The position numbers and the translations under genes are program-made. Source: Variovorax sp. PBL-E5 (GTDB lineage Bacteria > Pseudomonadota > Gammaproteobacteria > Burkholderiales > Burkholderiaceae_C). Taken from it: 64,000 nt of DNA. The DNA lies in the NCBI RefSeq assembly GCF_901827185.1, contig NZ_LR594671.1:2480001-2544000 (forward strand), read 5' to 3'. Every line of letters begins with the position of its first letter. Positions within the stretch are counted from its first letter, which is position 1. Under the pieces are notes generated by a model, which was not told where the DNA came from, did no database searches, and saw nothing but the letters and a program-made list of their open reading frames with translations. Positions 35,282 through 44,025 of the stretch are shown here, in pieces.

Positions 35282-35309
35282 ACACCCCGCGCCGTGCGGC
35301 GAGGGGTGT
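35282..35309. other. Hairpin in the mfd-ispD divergent spacer
   Basis: ACACCCC-G-CGCC (35282-35293) pairs with GGCG-A-GGGGTGT (35298-35309) around a 4-base loop, broken by one G/A mismatch. It lies 22 bases upstream of the mfd start, in what would be its leader, while TAGAAT (35322-35327) downstream could be the -10 of ispD. Function is unknown. Confidence 0.45.
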
Positions 35310-35363
35310 GACCAGCGATTCTAGAATGGCTGCCCCATCGCCGCTGGCCCGTGCCAAAGCTCC

Positions 35364-36074
35364 ATGTCCCTCTCGCGCCTTTATGTGTTGATCCCCTGTG
35401 CCGGCGCGGGCAGCCGCGCGGGCGGCACGCTCGCCAAGCAATACCAGCGGCTCGCGGGGCAGCCCATGGTGGCGCACACGATCGAGGCCTTTCGCGCATT
35501 GACGGGTGTCTTCGCGGGCATCGCGCTGGTGGTGTCGCCCGACGACAAGGAGGTGGGCACCGCACTGCCGCATTTCCCGGCCGAGGGCGAACACCTGCTG
35601 CGGGTGGGCGGCACCACGCGGGCCATCACCGTGCGGCAAGGTCTGCGCGCCTTGCGCGATGTCGGCGCCGGCCCGCACGACTGGGTGCTGGTCCACGATG
35701 CCGCGCGCTGCCTCGTGACGCCGACGCAGATCGAGGCGCTGATCGCCGCCTGCGAGCACGATGCCGTCGGCGGCCTGCTGGCCCATCGCCTGGCCGATAC
35801 GCTCAAGGCCGCGACGCCCGAAGGCCGGGTTGCCGGCACGCTGATGCGGGCCGACAAATGGCTCGCACAGACGCCGCAGATGTTCCGTATCGGCATGCTG
35901 CTCGATGCGCTGGAGCGCGCCGGCGATGCGGTCACGGACGAGGCGGGCGCGATCGAGGCGGTCGGGCTCGCGCCGCTGCTGGTGCCGGGCGGCGCGCAGA
36001 ACCTGAAGCTGACCTATGCGGAGGACTTCGCGCTGGCGGAGGCGGTGCTGCACAGCCGGAGCGCGATGCCATGA
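35364..36074 (+). CDS. ispD: 2-C-methyl-D-erythritol 4-phosphate cytidylyltransferase
   Basis: IspD forms CDP-methylerythritol in the MEP isoprenoid pathway. The 236 residues contain the nucleotide-binding start [58 protein letters not shown] and [12 protein letters not shown], all typical. The stop overlaps the ispF start by 4 bases. With ispF here and dxr and uppS at 57-60 kb, four isoprenoid genes fall in this window. Confidence 0.96.
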   Translation: MSLSRLYVLIPCAGAGSRAGGTLAKQYQRLAGQPMVAHTIEAFRALTGVFAGIALVVSPDDKEVGTALPHFPAEGEHLLRVGGTTRAITVRQGLRALRDVGAGPHDWVLVHDAARCLVTPTQIEALIAACEHDAVGGLLAHRLADTLKAATPEGRVAGTLMRADKWLAQTPQMFRIGMLLDALERAGDAVTDEAGAIEAVGLAPLLVPGGAQNLKLTYAEDFALAEAVLHSRSAMP

Positions 36075-36556
36075 CGGCCTTCCAGATGCGTGTCGGTGAA
36101 GGCTGGGACATCCACCAACTGGTGGCGGGCCGCAAGCTGATCCTGGGCGGCGTCGAGGTGCCGCACCCCACGGGCCTGCTCGGACATTCGGATGCCGACG
36201 TGCTGCTGCATGCGATCACCGATGCGCTGCTCGGCGCGGCCGGCCTCGGCGACATCGGCCGGCATTTCCCCGACACCGATGCACAATTCCGCGGCGCCGA
36301 TTCCGCCGTGCTGCTGGCCGAAGCCGCGCGCCGCGTGCGCGCCGCGGGCTGGCAGATCGGCAACATCGACAGCACCGTGATCGCGCAGGCACCCAAGCTC
36401 GCACCGCACATTCCGGCGATGTGCGCGCGCATCGCGGCGGTGCTCGGGCTGGCGGTCGACGAAGTCAACGTCAAGGCCAAGACGGCCGAAAAACTGGGTG
36501 CGGTGGGCGAAGGAAAAGCGATGGAGGCGCGCGCCATCGCCCTGATTCATCGCTGA
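36071..36556 (+). CDS. ispF: 2-C-methyl-D-erythritol 2,4-cyclodiphosphate synthase
   Basis: IspF cyclises the CDP-methylerythritol phosphate intermediate. The 161-residue protein shows GEGWDIHQL (zinc ligands Asp and His), [34 protein letters not shown], and [13 protein letters not shown]. Four bases overlap with ispD. Its last 10 bases overlap the end of the convergent histidine kinase gene, so the two transcripts are antisense to each other at their 3' ends. Confidence 0.97.
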   Translation: MTAFQMRVGEGWDIHQLVAGRKLILGGVEVPHPTGLLGHSDADVLLHAITDALLGAAGLGDIGRHFPDTDAQFRGADSAVLLAEAARRVRAAGWQIGNIDSTVIAQAPKLAPHIPAMCARIAAVLGLAVDEVNVKAKTAEKLGAVGEGKAMEARAIALIHR

Positions 36557-38046
36557 GGCGTCGGCGGCTTCGCTGTCACCGGTTTGGCCGCCGGCACGTC
36601 CGCCTTGGAGGATGCCGCACGCGGCATGCGGATGTGCGCCGCAAGGCCGCGGCCCGGCGTGCTGGTGAGCGCGAAGGTGCCGCCCATGCGTTCGATGTTC
36701 TTGGTCACGATCGACAGGCCGAGGCCAGCGCCGGCCGCCGAGGTGCGGGCCACGTCGCCGCGGAAGAAGGGCTTGGTCAATTGCGACAGCAGCGCGGGCG
36801 CGACGCCGGCGCCGTGGTCGCGCACCTTGATCAGCACGGCGTCGTTGTGCGCCTGCGCCTGGATCGTGATGTCGGCTACGCCGGTGGCGGCTGACTTGCC
36901 GTAGCGCCGCGCGTTCTCGATCAGGTTGGAGATCACGCGCTGAAGCTCAACCTCGTCGGCCATCACCCGCAGGTCGGCTGGCATGTCGACGGTGATCTTG
37001 ATGTCCTCGTGGTCCTGCACCGCGTAGGCGCAGGCATCGATCACGTCGCGCAGCAGCACCGGCTTGAACTCGACGTGGTCGGGCCGCGCGTAGTCGAGGA
37101 ACTTGTCGATGATGGCGTCGAGCTGCGCGATGTCGGCCGCCATGTGGTCGCGCGCATCCTCGTCGGCCACGCTCATTTCGGTTTCGAGCCGCAGCCGCGC
37201 GAGCGGCGTGCGCAGGTCGTGCGAGATGCCGGCCAGCATCACGGCGCGGTCCTGCTCGATCTTGGCGAGCTGGTCGGCCATGCGGTTGAAGCCGACGTTC
37301 ACCGCGCGGATCTCGTTGGTGCGGGCCCGTTCGTCGAGCCGGTGCGCCTCGTACTCGCCCTCGCGCACCTGCAGCGTGGCCTGCGAGAGCTGCTTGAGGG
37401 GCCGGTTGATCAGCCGCGTGATCAAGGCCGCACCGGCCAGCGACAGCACCATCGTCGTCGCCAGCCAGACCAGCCAGGTGCGCTGGTCGAGCCGGCTGAA
37501 GCGCGTGGGGTCGAGCAGCAGCCAGTAGGCATCGCTCTCGATCGTGAAGCCGATCCAGAGCCCGGGCTCGTCGTTGACGCGGCTGGCGATGGTGGTGCCT
37601 TCGCCGAGGCGGTCGATCAGCTCTTCGGTGACGCGCTGGTCGAGGGTGCCGCTGGTGTAGGGCAGGAAGCGGTCGACCGGCTCGCGCGGCAGGATGCGCA
37701 CGCCTTCCTGGTCGGCCAGGGTCTTGATCAGCGACACGCGCGTGATGGCGTCGGAATACACCAGCGCGGCGCGCGTGAGGTTCACCAGCGAGGCGATCTG
37801 GTGCGCGGTCTGGATGGCGCGCGGCTCGTACTCGAGCGCGCGGAAGGTCTGCAGCCAGGCGACCGTGCAGCCGATCAGCAGCAGCACCAGCAGGAAGAAT
37901 GTGCGCCAGAAAAGACTCAGGCCGAGCTGCAGCCGCGCGCGGCGCCTCGGCGGGCCGAGGTTCTCCAGCGGACTTGGCAGCGTGACCTGCGGGCCGTCGT
38001 CCGCCAAGGGGCTGGGTGACGTTGTCCTGGGGCCGAGGGCGGCCAC
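36547..38046 (-). CDS. envZ: Sensor histidine kinase, EnvZ type
   Basis: This 499-residue membrane kinase pairs with the preceding response regulator. It has a cytoplasmic Pro-rich N-terminus, TM1 around residues 46-68, a periplasmic domain, TM2 around 184-206, a HAMP linker ([22 protein letters not shown]), and the H-box [20 protein letters not shown], whose His accepts phosphate. The N-box [10 protein letters not shown] and G-box [17 protein letters not shown] follow, then a Pro/Ala/Lys tail. The start is GTG, 13 bases after the regulator. The signal sensed, osmotic or otherwise, is not evident. Confidence 0.9.
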   Translation of the reverse strand: MAALGPRTTSPSPLADDGPQVTLPSPLENLGPPRRRARLQLGLSLFWRTFFLLVLLLIGCTVAWLQTFRALEYEPRAIQTAHQIASLVNLTRAALVYSDAITRVSLIKTLADQEGVRILPREPVDRFLPYTSGTLDQRVTEELIDRLGEGTTIASRVNDEPGLWIGFTIESDAYWLLLDPTRFSRLDQRTWLVWLATTMVLSLAGAALITRLINRPLKQLSQATLQVREGEYEAHRLDERARTNEIRAVNVGFNRMADQLAKIEQDRAVMLAGISHDLRTPLARLRLETEMSVADEDARDHMAADIAQLDAIIDKFLDYARPDHVEFKPVLLRDVIDACAYAVQDHEDIKITVDMPADLRVMADEVELQRVISNLIENARRYGKSAATGVADITIQAQAHNDAVLIKVRDHGAGVAPALLSQLTKPFFRGDVARTSAAGAGLGLSIVTKNIERMGGTFALTSTPGRGLAAHIRMPRAASSKADVPAAKPVTAKPPTPQR

Positions 38047-38059
38047 GTCGGTCAGCTTC

Positions 38060-38791
38060 TCAGGTCGTGCCGTCCGGCACGAACACGTAGCCGACGCCCC
38101 ACACCGTCTGGATGTAGCGCGGCGCGGCGGCGTCGGATTCGACCAGCTTGCGCAGGCGCGAGATCTGCACGTCCAGGCTGCGGTCGAAGGGTTCGAACTC
38201 GCGGCCGCGCGCCAACTGGGCGAGCTTCTCGCGCGACAGCGGCTGCCGCGGATGGCGCACCAGCGCCTTGAGCATCGCGAACTCGCCGGTGGTCAGCGAG
38301 AGTTCCTCGCCGTCCTTCCTGAGGGTGCGCGAACCGAGGTCGAAGCTGAAGGGGCCGAAGTTCACGGTTTCGTTGTCGGTCGACGGCGCGCCTGGCGCCT
38401 CGAGCGGCGGCCGGCGCCGCAGCACGGCATGCACGCGTGCCAGCAGTTCGCGCGGATTGAAGGGCTTGCCGAGGTAGTCGTCGGCGCCGACTTCGAGGCC
38501 GACGATGCGGTCCACGTCCTCGCCCTTGGCGGTGAGCATGATGATCGGCGTGCGGTCGTTGGCGGCACGCAGGCGGCGGCAGACGGACAGGCCGTCCTCG
38601 CCGGGCATCATGAGGTCGAGCACGATCAGGTCGACGGTGTCGCGCAGCAGGATGCGGTTGAGGGCCTTGCCGTCTTCCGCCACGATGACCTCGAATCCTT
38701 CCTGGGTCAGGTAGCGGCGCAGCAGGTCGCGGATGCGCGCGTCGTCGTCGACGATCACGATCTTGTCTGTGCGGGCGGGAGCTTGATTCAT
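38060..38791 (-). CDS. ompR: OmpR-type response regulator
   Basis: The 243-residue regulator has a receiver domain with the acidic pair in VIVDDDARIRDLL, phosphoacceptor Asp in LIVLDLMMPGEDGL, and Lys in YLGKPFNPRELLARV. An OmpR winged-helix effector domain follows (SLTTGEFAMLKALVRHPRQPLSREKL, RSLDVQISRLRKLVE, IQTVWGVGYVFVP). ATG 38791 is preferred over an upstream in-frame ATG at 38845. Inverted GTTACAAA half-sites upstream may be its own binding sites. Confidence 0.92.
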   Translation of the reverse strand: MNQAPARTDKIVIVDDDARIRDLLRRYLTQEGFEVIVAEDGKALNRILLRDTVDLIVLDLMMPGEDGLSVCRRLRAANDRTPIIMLTAKGEDVDRIVGLEVGADDYLGKPFNPRELLARVHAVLRRRPPLEAPGAPSTDNETVNFGPFSFDLGSRTLRKDGEELSLTTGEFAMLKALVRHPRQPLSREKLAQLARGREFEPFDRSLDVQISRLRKLVESDAAAPRYIQTVWGVGYVFVPDGTT

Positions 38792-38806
38792 TTCAACAAC
38801 GCTGAA

Positions 38807-38885
38807 TTTGTAACAGCACCAATTCTGAGGGTGTTGGGGTGCCATTGAGCGCCTTTTACCTACTCCTTGACACTAAGTTACAAAA
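38807..38885. promoter_or_regulatory. Candidate OmpR boxes upstream of ompR
   Basis: TTTGTAAC (38807-38814) and GTTACAAAA (38877-38885) are inverted copies about 62 bases apart, in the spacer between ompR and the divergent small exported protein gene. Known OmpR sites contain GTTACA-like half-sites, so autoregulation is plausible. The region is A+T rich for this genome. Confidence 0.35.
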
Positions 38886-38964
38886 CTTGCGGGCGCTAGC
38901 CGTCCAGACGTTTGCGCGTAGCTCGGAGATGGCACAGTGACTCCACATGCCTGACCGATCCTCC

Positions 38965-39306
38965 ATGAAGCCGACTCTTCTCACCTTGCCCTTTCTGCTC
39001 GCGAGCCTGTGCCTTTCGGCCTGGGCCGACTCGGTGGAGGTGCTGCCTGCGAGCGGACCCCGCCGCAGCGAGCTGCGGGACGCGGTGGATGCGCACCGGG
39101 CCGCCAGTCGCGATGAGGTGCGGCGCGAGGAGGCAGCGGCCGGCCGCCATCTGACGCCTGCCGAACTGGCCGAACTGCGCGAGCAGGTGCGCCGCCAATG
39201 GATGCCGCGCTCGCAGGTGGTTCAATCGGCGGAATCGCAGCCGGCCGAGCGCATGGTGCCCAATCCTATGATGGGCGGCGGCACGCTGCCGGGCCAGCGT
39301 CCTTGA
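38965..39306 (+). CDS. Small exported protein of unknown function
   Basis: The roughly 113-residue protein has a signal peptide (MKPTLLTLPFLLASLCLSAWA), then a highly charged helical stretch (SELRDAVDAHRAASRDEVRREEAAAGRHLTPAELAELREQVRRQW), which may be a periplasmic coiled coil, and a Met/Gly/Pro end. An in-frame ATG at 38947 is an alternative start. Neither start has a strong ribosome-binding site. The LTPAELAELREQVR segment is common in small Burkholderiales periplasmic proteins of unknown role. It is divergent from ompR and might be controlled by it. Confidence 0.7.
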   Translation: MKPTLLTLPFLLASLCLSAWADSVEVLPASGPRRSELRDAVDAHRAASRDEVRREEAAAGRHLTPAELAELREQVRRQWMPRSQVVQSAESQPAERMVPNPMMGGGTLPGQRP

Positions 39307-39364
39307 GCGTCGCGCCCTGCGGGGCGAGCCGCGCTTTCTCTCATTCACTTCGGGATTTCCTGCC

Positions 39365-40072
39365 TTGAACCATTTCAGACGGATTGCGGCTTGCGCCGTA
39401 TTGATGTGCTCGGGTGCCGCGTGGGCGCAGGGCGCGCCATGGACACCACCGCAGAACGTGTTGCAGCTCTCGGCCAGCGGGACGGTCGAGGTGCAGCAGG
39501 ACCTGCTGAGCATCACGCTCGCCACCACGCGCGACGCGGCGGACGCGGCAACGGTGCAGACACAGCTCAAGACGGCGCTCGATGCCGCGCTGGCGGAGGC
39601 GCGCAAGAACGTGCAGCCGGGCGAGTTCGACGTTCGCACGGGCAACTTCAGCCTGTCGCCGCGCTACACGCGCGAGGGCAAGATCAACGGCTGGCAGGGC
39701 TCCGCCGAACTGGTGCTCGAGGGCAAGGACTTCCCGCGCATCACGCAGACCGCAGGCCGGATCTCCACGCTGTCGATCGGCAACATCGGCTTCGGCCTGA
39801 GCCGCGAACAACGGGCCAAGGTCGAGACCGAAGCGCAGACCCTGGCGATCGACAACTTCAAGCACAAGGCGGACGAGCTGGCCAAGGGCTTCGGCTTCGG
39901 CGGCTATACCCTGCGCGAAGTGTCGGTCAATGCGAACCAGGGCGGCCCCATGCAGCCGCGGATGATGGCGATGTCGGCCTCGGCCAAGATGGCATCGGAC
40001 GCGCCGGTGCCGGTCGAGCCCGGCAAGACCAGCGTGGTCGTCAACGTCTCCGGATCGGTGCAGTTGAAATAG
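39365..40072 (+). CDS. Periplasmic SIMPL-domain (DUF541) protein
   Basis: The 235 residues start from TTG with a signal peptide (MNHFRRIAACAVLMCSGAAWA). They contain the DUF541/SIMPL pattern: NVLQLSASGTVEVQQDLLSITLATTRDAADAATVQTQLKTALDAAL, YTREGKINGWQGSAELVLEGKDF, and a C-terminal SGSVQLK strand. No ATG fits the signal peptide, so TTG is the best start. Family members (for example BP26) form oligomeric rings in the periplasm; the physiological role is unclear. Confidence 0.85.
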   Translation: MNHFRRIAACAVLMCSGAAWAQGAPWTPPQNVLQLSASGTVEVQQDLLSITLATTRDAADAATVQTQLKTALDAALAEARKNVQPGEFDVRTGNFSLSPRYTREGKINGWQGSAELVLEGKDFPRITQTAGRISTLSIGNIGFGLSREQRAKVETEAQTLAIDNFKHKADELAKGFGFGGYTLREVSVNANQGGPMQPRMMAMSASAKMASDAPVPVEPGKTSVVVNVSGSVQLK

Positions 40073-40192
40073 CGGCGGCTGCCGCTTCCGAACCCCGCGG
40101 CAAGTACGGGTTTGGGGTCGAGCGCATGGGGTGTCTCCGAATGAATTAGGATGCACCGAGACATTCATTTTCTTCGCGATTTTTCCCGTCCC

Positions 40193-40261
40193 ATGACCGA
40201 GCCTGCATCCCCTCCCATCGCCTGTGGGTCTTGCGGGCCGGCCCGATGGAGGGCGCCGTGA
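40193..40261 (+). CDS. Possible 22-codon leader frame overlapping the relA start
   Basis: An ATG at 40193 opens a short frame (MTEPASPPIA...) that runs to TGA at 40259-40261. The stop overlaps the preferred relA GTG start as GTGA. The frame includes Cys-Gly-Ser-Cys and no amino-acid run typical of attenuators. No clear ribosome-binding site precedes it. If translated, it would couple to relA. Confidence 0.3.
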   Translation: MTEPASPPIACGSCGPARWRAP

Positions 40262-42495
40262 AACGCGAGCAATCCCTGCAAGTGACTGGCGCGCCGGATC
40301 CCATGGTGGTCGACTACCCGCTGTCCGCGGCGACCGCCGAGCGCAGCCCGGTGATGGAGAACATGCTGGCGCGCGCCCGCGCCTTTGCCGAGCCGCTGAT
40401 CGCCGACGAGATGCTCGACACCGGGGAGAACACGCTCTCGCATGCCGATGCGGTGGCGACGATCGTCGCGCGCATGGGCGGCTCCGAGGCCATGCAGGCA
40501 GCGAGCTACCTCGTCTACTCGTGCCAGCACCTGAACCGGCCGCAGGAAGTGATCGCCAAGGTGTTCGGCAACAACTTCGCCGCGCTCGCGGTCGAGACCA
40601 CCAAGCTCGTGCACGTGCAGAAGCAGGCGCGCTCGGCCACTGCGAGCGCGCATCTGGCCGACGGCGCCGGCTCGCAGACCGAGAACGTGCGCAAGATGCT
40701 GCTGGCCTTCTCGCGCGATCTGCGCGTGGTGATGCTGCGGCTGGCATCGCGCCTGCAGACCCTGCGCCATGCGGCGGCCAGCAAGAAGCCGGTGCCCGAG
40801 GGTGTCGCGCGCGAATCGCTGCAGGTGTTCGCGCCGCTGGCGAACCGGCTGGGCATCTGGCAGGTCAAGTGGGAGATCGAAGACCTCTCGTTCCGCTTCC
40901 TGGAACCCGAGACCTACAAGCTCATCGCACGGCTGCTCGACGAGAAGCGCATCGAGCGAGAGGGCTATGTCGAACAGTTGCGCGCGCGGCTCGAGCGCGC
41001 GCTGGCGGGCGAGGGCATCAAGGCCACGGTGCAGGGCCGGCCGAAGAACATCTACAGCATCGTCAAGAAGATGCGCGGCAAGTCGCTCGACTTCGGGCAG
41101 GTGTTCGACATCATGGCGCTGCGTGTCGTGGTCGCCGACGTCAAGGACTGCTACGGCGCGCTGGCCTGGGTGCATTCGCATTTCCAGCCCATCGACGAGG
41201 AGTTCGACGACTACATCGCGCGGCCCAAGCCCAACGGCTACCAGTCGCTGCACACGGTGGTGCGCGAGGTGGTCGACGGCCACGCGGGCAAGCCGATCGA
41301 GATCCAGATCCGCACCGAGGAAATGCACGACCATGCCGAGCACGGCGTGGCGGCGCACTGGGCCTACAAGGAAGCCGGCCACAAGGGCTATGCGGGCGTC
41401 TGGGCGAGCGGCGAGTACGACGCCAAGATCGCGGTGCTGCGCCAACTGCTGGCGTGGGAGCGCGACCTGTCGGGCGGCTCGCAGGGACAGGGCCTGTTCG
41501 ACGACCGCATCTACGTGCTGACGCCCGATGCGGCCATCGTCGAATTGCCGCAGGGCGCCACGGCGGTCGACTTCGCCTACACGGTCCACACCAGCCTGGG
41601 CCATCGCTGCCGCGGCGCGCGCGTCGACGGCGCGATGGTCCCGCTCAACACGCCGCTGCAGAACGGGCAGACGGTCGAGATCATCGCCGCCAAGGAAGGC
41701 GGCCCCTCGCGCGACTGGCTCAATGCGGAGCTGGGCTATCTCGCGAGCCATCGGGCGCGCGCGAAGGTCCGGGCCTGGTTCAACGCGCAGATCACGCACG
41801 AGACCGTGGCGCGCGGCCGCGAGGCGGTCGAGAAGGTGCTGCAGCGCGAAGGCAAGACGGCGCTGAAGCTCGACGATCTCGCATCGCAGCTCGGCTTCAA
41901 GGCCGCGGACGATCTGTTCGAGGTGGTGGGCAAGGACGAGTTTTCGCTGCGCAACATCGAGATGCTGCTGCGGCCGCCCGAGCCCGCGCCCGGGCCCGAC
42001 GACGGCGTGATCATCAAGAAGGCGCGCGCTGGCGGCAACGCGGGCAAGGGCGGCGTGCTGGTGGTCGGTGTCTCGTCGCTGATGACGCAGCTCGCCAAGT
42101 GCTGCAAGCCCGCGCCGCCCGATGCGATCCGCGGCTTCGTGACGCGCGGCCACGGCGTCAGCATCCATCGCGCGGACTGCAGCAACTTTCGCATGATGGC
42201 CACGCGCGACCGCGAGCGCGTGATCGACGTGGAGTGGGGCGCGCAGAAGCCGGATGCGGGCTCGGTCTATGCGGTCGACGTCGCCGTCGAGGCGGCCGAC
42301 CGGCAAGGCCTGCTGCGCGACATCTCCGACGTGTTCGCGCGCGAGAAGATGAACGTGATCGGCGTGCAGACGCAGTCCGTCAAGGGCACGGCGTGGATGA
42401 CCTTCACCATCGAGATCGCCGACGCCGCGCGGCTTGTGCAGGTGCTTCACGTGGTCGCTTCGGTGGCCGGCGTGCGTTCTGCGCGGCGACGCTGA
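40258..42495 (+). CDS. relA: GTP pyrophosphokinase, (p)ppGpp synthetase RelA type
   Basis: RelA makes the stringent-response alarmone on stalled ribosomes. The 745 residues carry a degenerate HD domain (no His-Asp pair in QAASYLVYSCQHLNRPQEV), then the synthetase domain with YSIVKKMRGKSLDFGQVFDIMALRVVV. The EFDD signature near residue 315, rather than the RxKD of bifunctional SpoT, is followed by PKPNGYQSLHTVV. TGS (LPQGATAVDFAYTVHTSLGHRC) and C-terminal ACT domains complete it. GTG 40258 is chosen because GGAGG lies exactly 5 bases upstream; ATG 40246 is the alternative. Confidence 0.95.
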   Translation: MKREQSLQVTGAPDPMVVDYPLSAATAERSPVMENMLARARAFAEPLIADEMLDTGENTLSHADAVATIVARMGGSEAMQAASYLVYSCQHLNRPQEVIAKVFGNNFAALAVETTKLVHVQKQARSATASAHLADGAGSQTENVRKMLLAFSRDLRVVMLRLASRLQTLRHAAASKKPVPEGVARESLQVFAPLANRLGIWQVKWEIEDLSFRFLEPETYKLIARLLDEKRIEREGYVEQLRARLERALAGEGIKATVQGRPKNIYSIVKKMRGKSLDFGQVFDIMALRVVVADVKDCYGALAWVHSHFQPIDEEFDDYIARPKPNGYQSLHTVVREVVDGHAGKPIEIQIRTEEMHDHAEHGVAAHWAYKEAGHKGYAGVWASGEYDAKIAVLRQLLAWERDLSGGSQGQGLFDDRIYVLTPDAAIVELPQGATAVDFAYTVHTSLGHRCRGARVDGAMVPLNTPLQNGQTVEIIAAKEGGPSRDWLNAELGYLASHRARAKVRAWFNAQITHETVARGREAVEKVLQREGKTALKLDDLASQLGFKAADDLFEVVGKDEFSLRNIEMLLRPPEPAPGPDDGVIIKKARAGGNAGKGGVLVVGVSSLMTQLAKCCKPAPPDAIRGFVTRGHGVSIHRADCSNFRMMATRDRERVIDVEWGAQKPDAGSVYAVDVAVEAADRQGLLRDISDVFAREKMNVIGVQTQSVKGTAWMTFTIEIADAARLVQVLHVVASVAGVRSARRR

Positions 42496-42516
42496 AAAAG
42501 CGCTCTCGCGGCCTGC

Positions 42517-42522
42517 TACAAT
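42517..42522 (+). promoter_or_regulatory. Probable -10 element of the tRNA-Val gene
   Basis: TACAAT lies 22 bases before the tRNA 5' end, directly after the relA stop. The -35 region (CTGAAA around 42492) is weak and at a long spacing. Confidence 0.45.
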
Positions 42523-42544
42523 TCGGCCTCTCGGACACATCCTT

Positions 42545-42621
42545 AGGCGCGTAGCTCAGCTGGTTAGAGCACCACCTTGACATGGTGGGGGTCGTTGGTT
42601 CGAGTCCAATCGCGCCTACCA
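42545..42621 (+). tRNA. tRNA-Val (anticodon GAC)
   Basis: This is a complete 77-base cloverleaf with encoded CCA. The acceptor arms AGGCGCG and CGCGCCT pair perfectly. The anticodon stem CCACC/GGTGG encloses loop TTGACAT, which gives GAC, and a standard T-loop TTCGAGT follows. It sits alone between relA and a glycosyltransferase gene. Confidence 0.97.
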
Positions 42622-42695
42622 ATTTTCTCCTCTGAAGACTCAGCATCTTCACCCCTCGGGGAGATTCGCTTCTTCTTCTGCCTCGACTCTGCTGC

Positions 42696-43838
42696 CTATC
42701 CGTGCGGCGTGCGTGGGCCTGCAATTTCAGCCAACATCCTGATGTACTGCTCGACGAGCGGCCCTGGTGCGAATTCCAGAGCCCGCTCTTTGGCGCGCGC
42801 CGATTGCGCAGCCTGCAGTGCGGGATCGTCGAGGAGCTGGCGCATGCGCCGGGCCAGCGCCTCGTCGTCACCGTTGGCGAACACCAGGCCCGCGTCTCCC
42901 ATGCATTCGGCGAGTCCGCCTCGTTCGGACACGATCAGGTTGCGGCCGGCGGCCATCATTTCGACGACCACGCCACCCATCGGTTCGCACCAGACGGAAG
43001 GGACGACGGCGATGCGGCCCTTGGACACCCAGTCGACGAGCGCCGCGCCATGCTGGTTGCCGGCAAACACGATCGAGGAAGCGACGCCGAGCCGCTCGGC
43101 CAGGGCTTCGAGCTCGGCCCGGCGTTCGCCATCGCCAATGATCAACAGCCGCGGTGGCGCATTCAGGCGCTGCGACACCACGGTCGCAAACGCCTTGACG
43201 AGCGTGTCGACACCTTTCTCGGAAACCAGCCGGCCCAGATAGAGAAAGTCGAACTCGGGTGCCTGCGTGGCGCTCGATGCCGCCTCGAAGCGTTCGGTCG
43301 GAAATGGGTTGTAGATGCGGACCTGCCGCGGAAGCGGGTTCGCCTGCTGCATCCAGTCGGTGATGGCGACATGTTTCGTCACCAGCCACGTGGCGACAAA
43401 TCGGCGCAGACCGAGCTTGAGTGCATCGCGCACGACATGCTTCCAGCCGCGCAGGGCCGCGTGGTGGCGTACCGAAGCGAGCGGCGTGAGCGGTGCGCGA
43501 GCGCCGTCGTACCACCCGGCGCCGTCGATGCACGCGGCCTGATAAGCGGTGTGCACCCAGACAAAGGGCTTGCGATACAGCAGCACCCAGGGCGTGAGCG
43601 AGAGCGTGGCTCCATTGAACAGAACCACGTCGGCCCAGCGAACGAGTTCCCGCGAGCGCTTGCCGTCCGGGTTGTCGATCACTTCGAAGGGGAAGGCCCG
43701 GCCGGGTTCTCGTGGCGTCCTCGTCAGCACCCTGCATTCGATGCCGCTGCGCGCGAAGCCTTGGGCCAGTTCCATCGAAACGGTTTCTACCCCGCCGGTC
43801 GAGGGATGGAAGACATGGGAATAGAGGAGGATCTTCAT
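42696..43838 (-). CDS. Glycosyltransferase family 4 protein
   Basis: The 380-residue GT-B enzyme transfers a sugar from a nucleotide donor, probably for surface polysaccharide. It has the N-terminal motif MKILLYSHVFHPSTGGVETVSMELAQGF, the C-terminal donor domain FDFLYLGRLVSEKGVDTLVKAF, LLIIGDGERRAELE, and VVPSVWCEPMGGVVVEMMAAGRNLIVSERGGLAE, which includes the conserved Glu residues. The start at 43838 is chosen because upstream residues are not conserved in character. It stands alone, next to tRNA-Val and on the opposite strand, with no other polysaccharide genes nearby. The acceptor is unknown. Confidence 0.88.
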   Translation of the reverse strand: MKILLYSHVFHPSTGGVETVSMELAQGFARSGIECRVLTRTPREPGRAFPFEVIDNPDGKRSRELVRWADVVLFNGATLSLTPWVLLYRKPFVWVHTAYQAACIDGAGWYDGARAPLTPLASVRHHAALRGWKHVVRDALKLGLRRFVATWLVTKHVAITDWMQQANPLPRQVRIYNPFPTERFEAASSATQAPEFDFLYLGRLVSEKGVDTLVKAFATVVSQRLNAPPRLLIIGDGERRAELEALAERLGVASSIVFAGNQHGAALVDWVSKGRIAVVPSVWCEPMGGVVVEMMAAGRNLIVSERGGLAECMGDAGLVFANGDDEALARRMRQLLDDPALQAAQSARAKERALEFAPGPLVEQYIRMLAEIAGPRTPHG

Positions 43839-44025
43839 GATGGTGCATCGCCCGACGGGATTGGGCGAGCGCTCTTGGGCCGCGAGGATGCCAGCTTGCA
43901 GGGCAGTCGGCCGGCCGGGAAGTATGCCAAGTGTAGAAGTCCTATGGCCTTCGTCGGCTGGCGAATTCGCCGCCAGTTGTGGTAACTTGCTCATCACCGT
44001 TCCACAGCATGAATCACACGCCCCG

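Noticed and set aside
40258..42495. Bifunctional SpoT
   Set aside because: The HD hydrolase residues are missing and the synthetase domain has EFDD, which is the RelA pattern.
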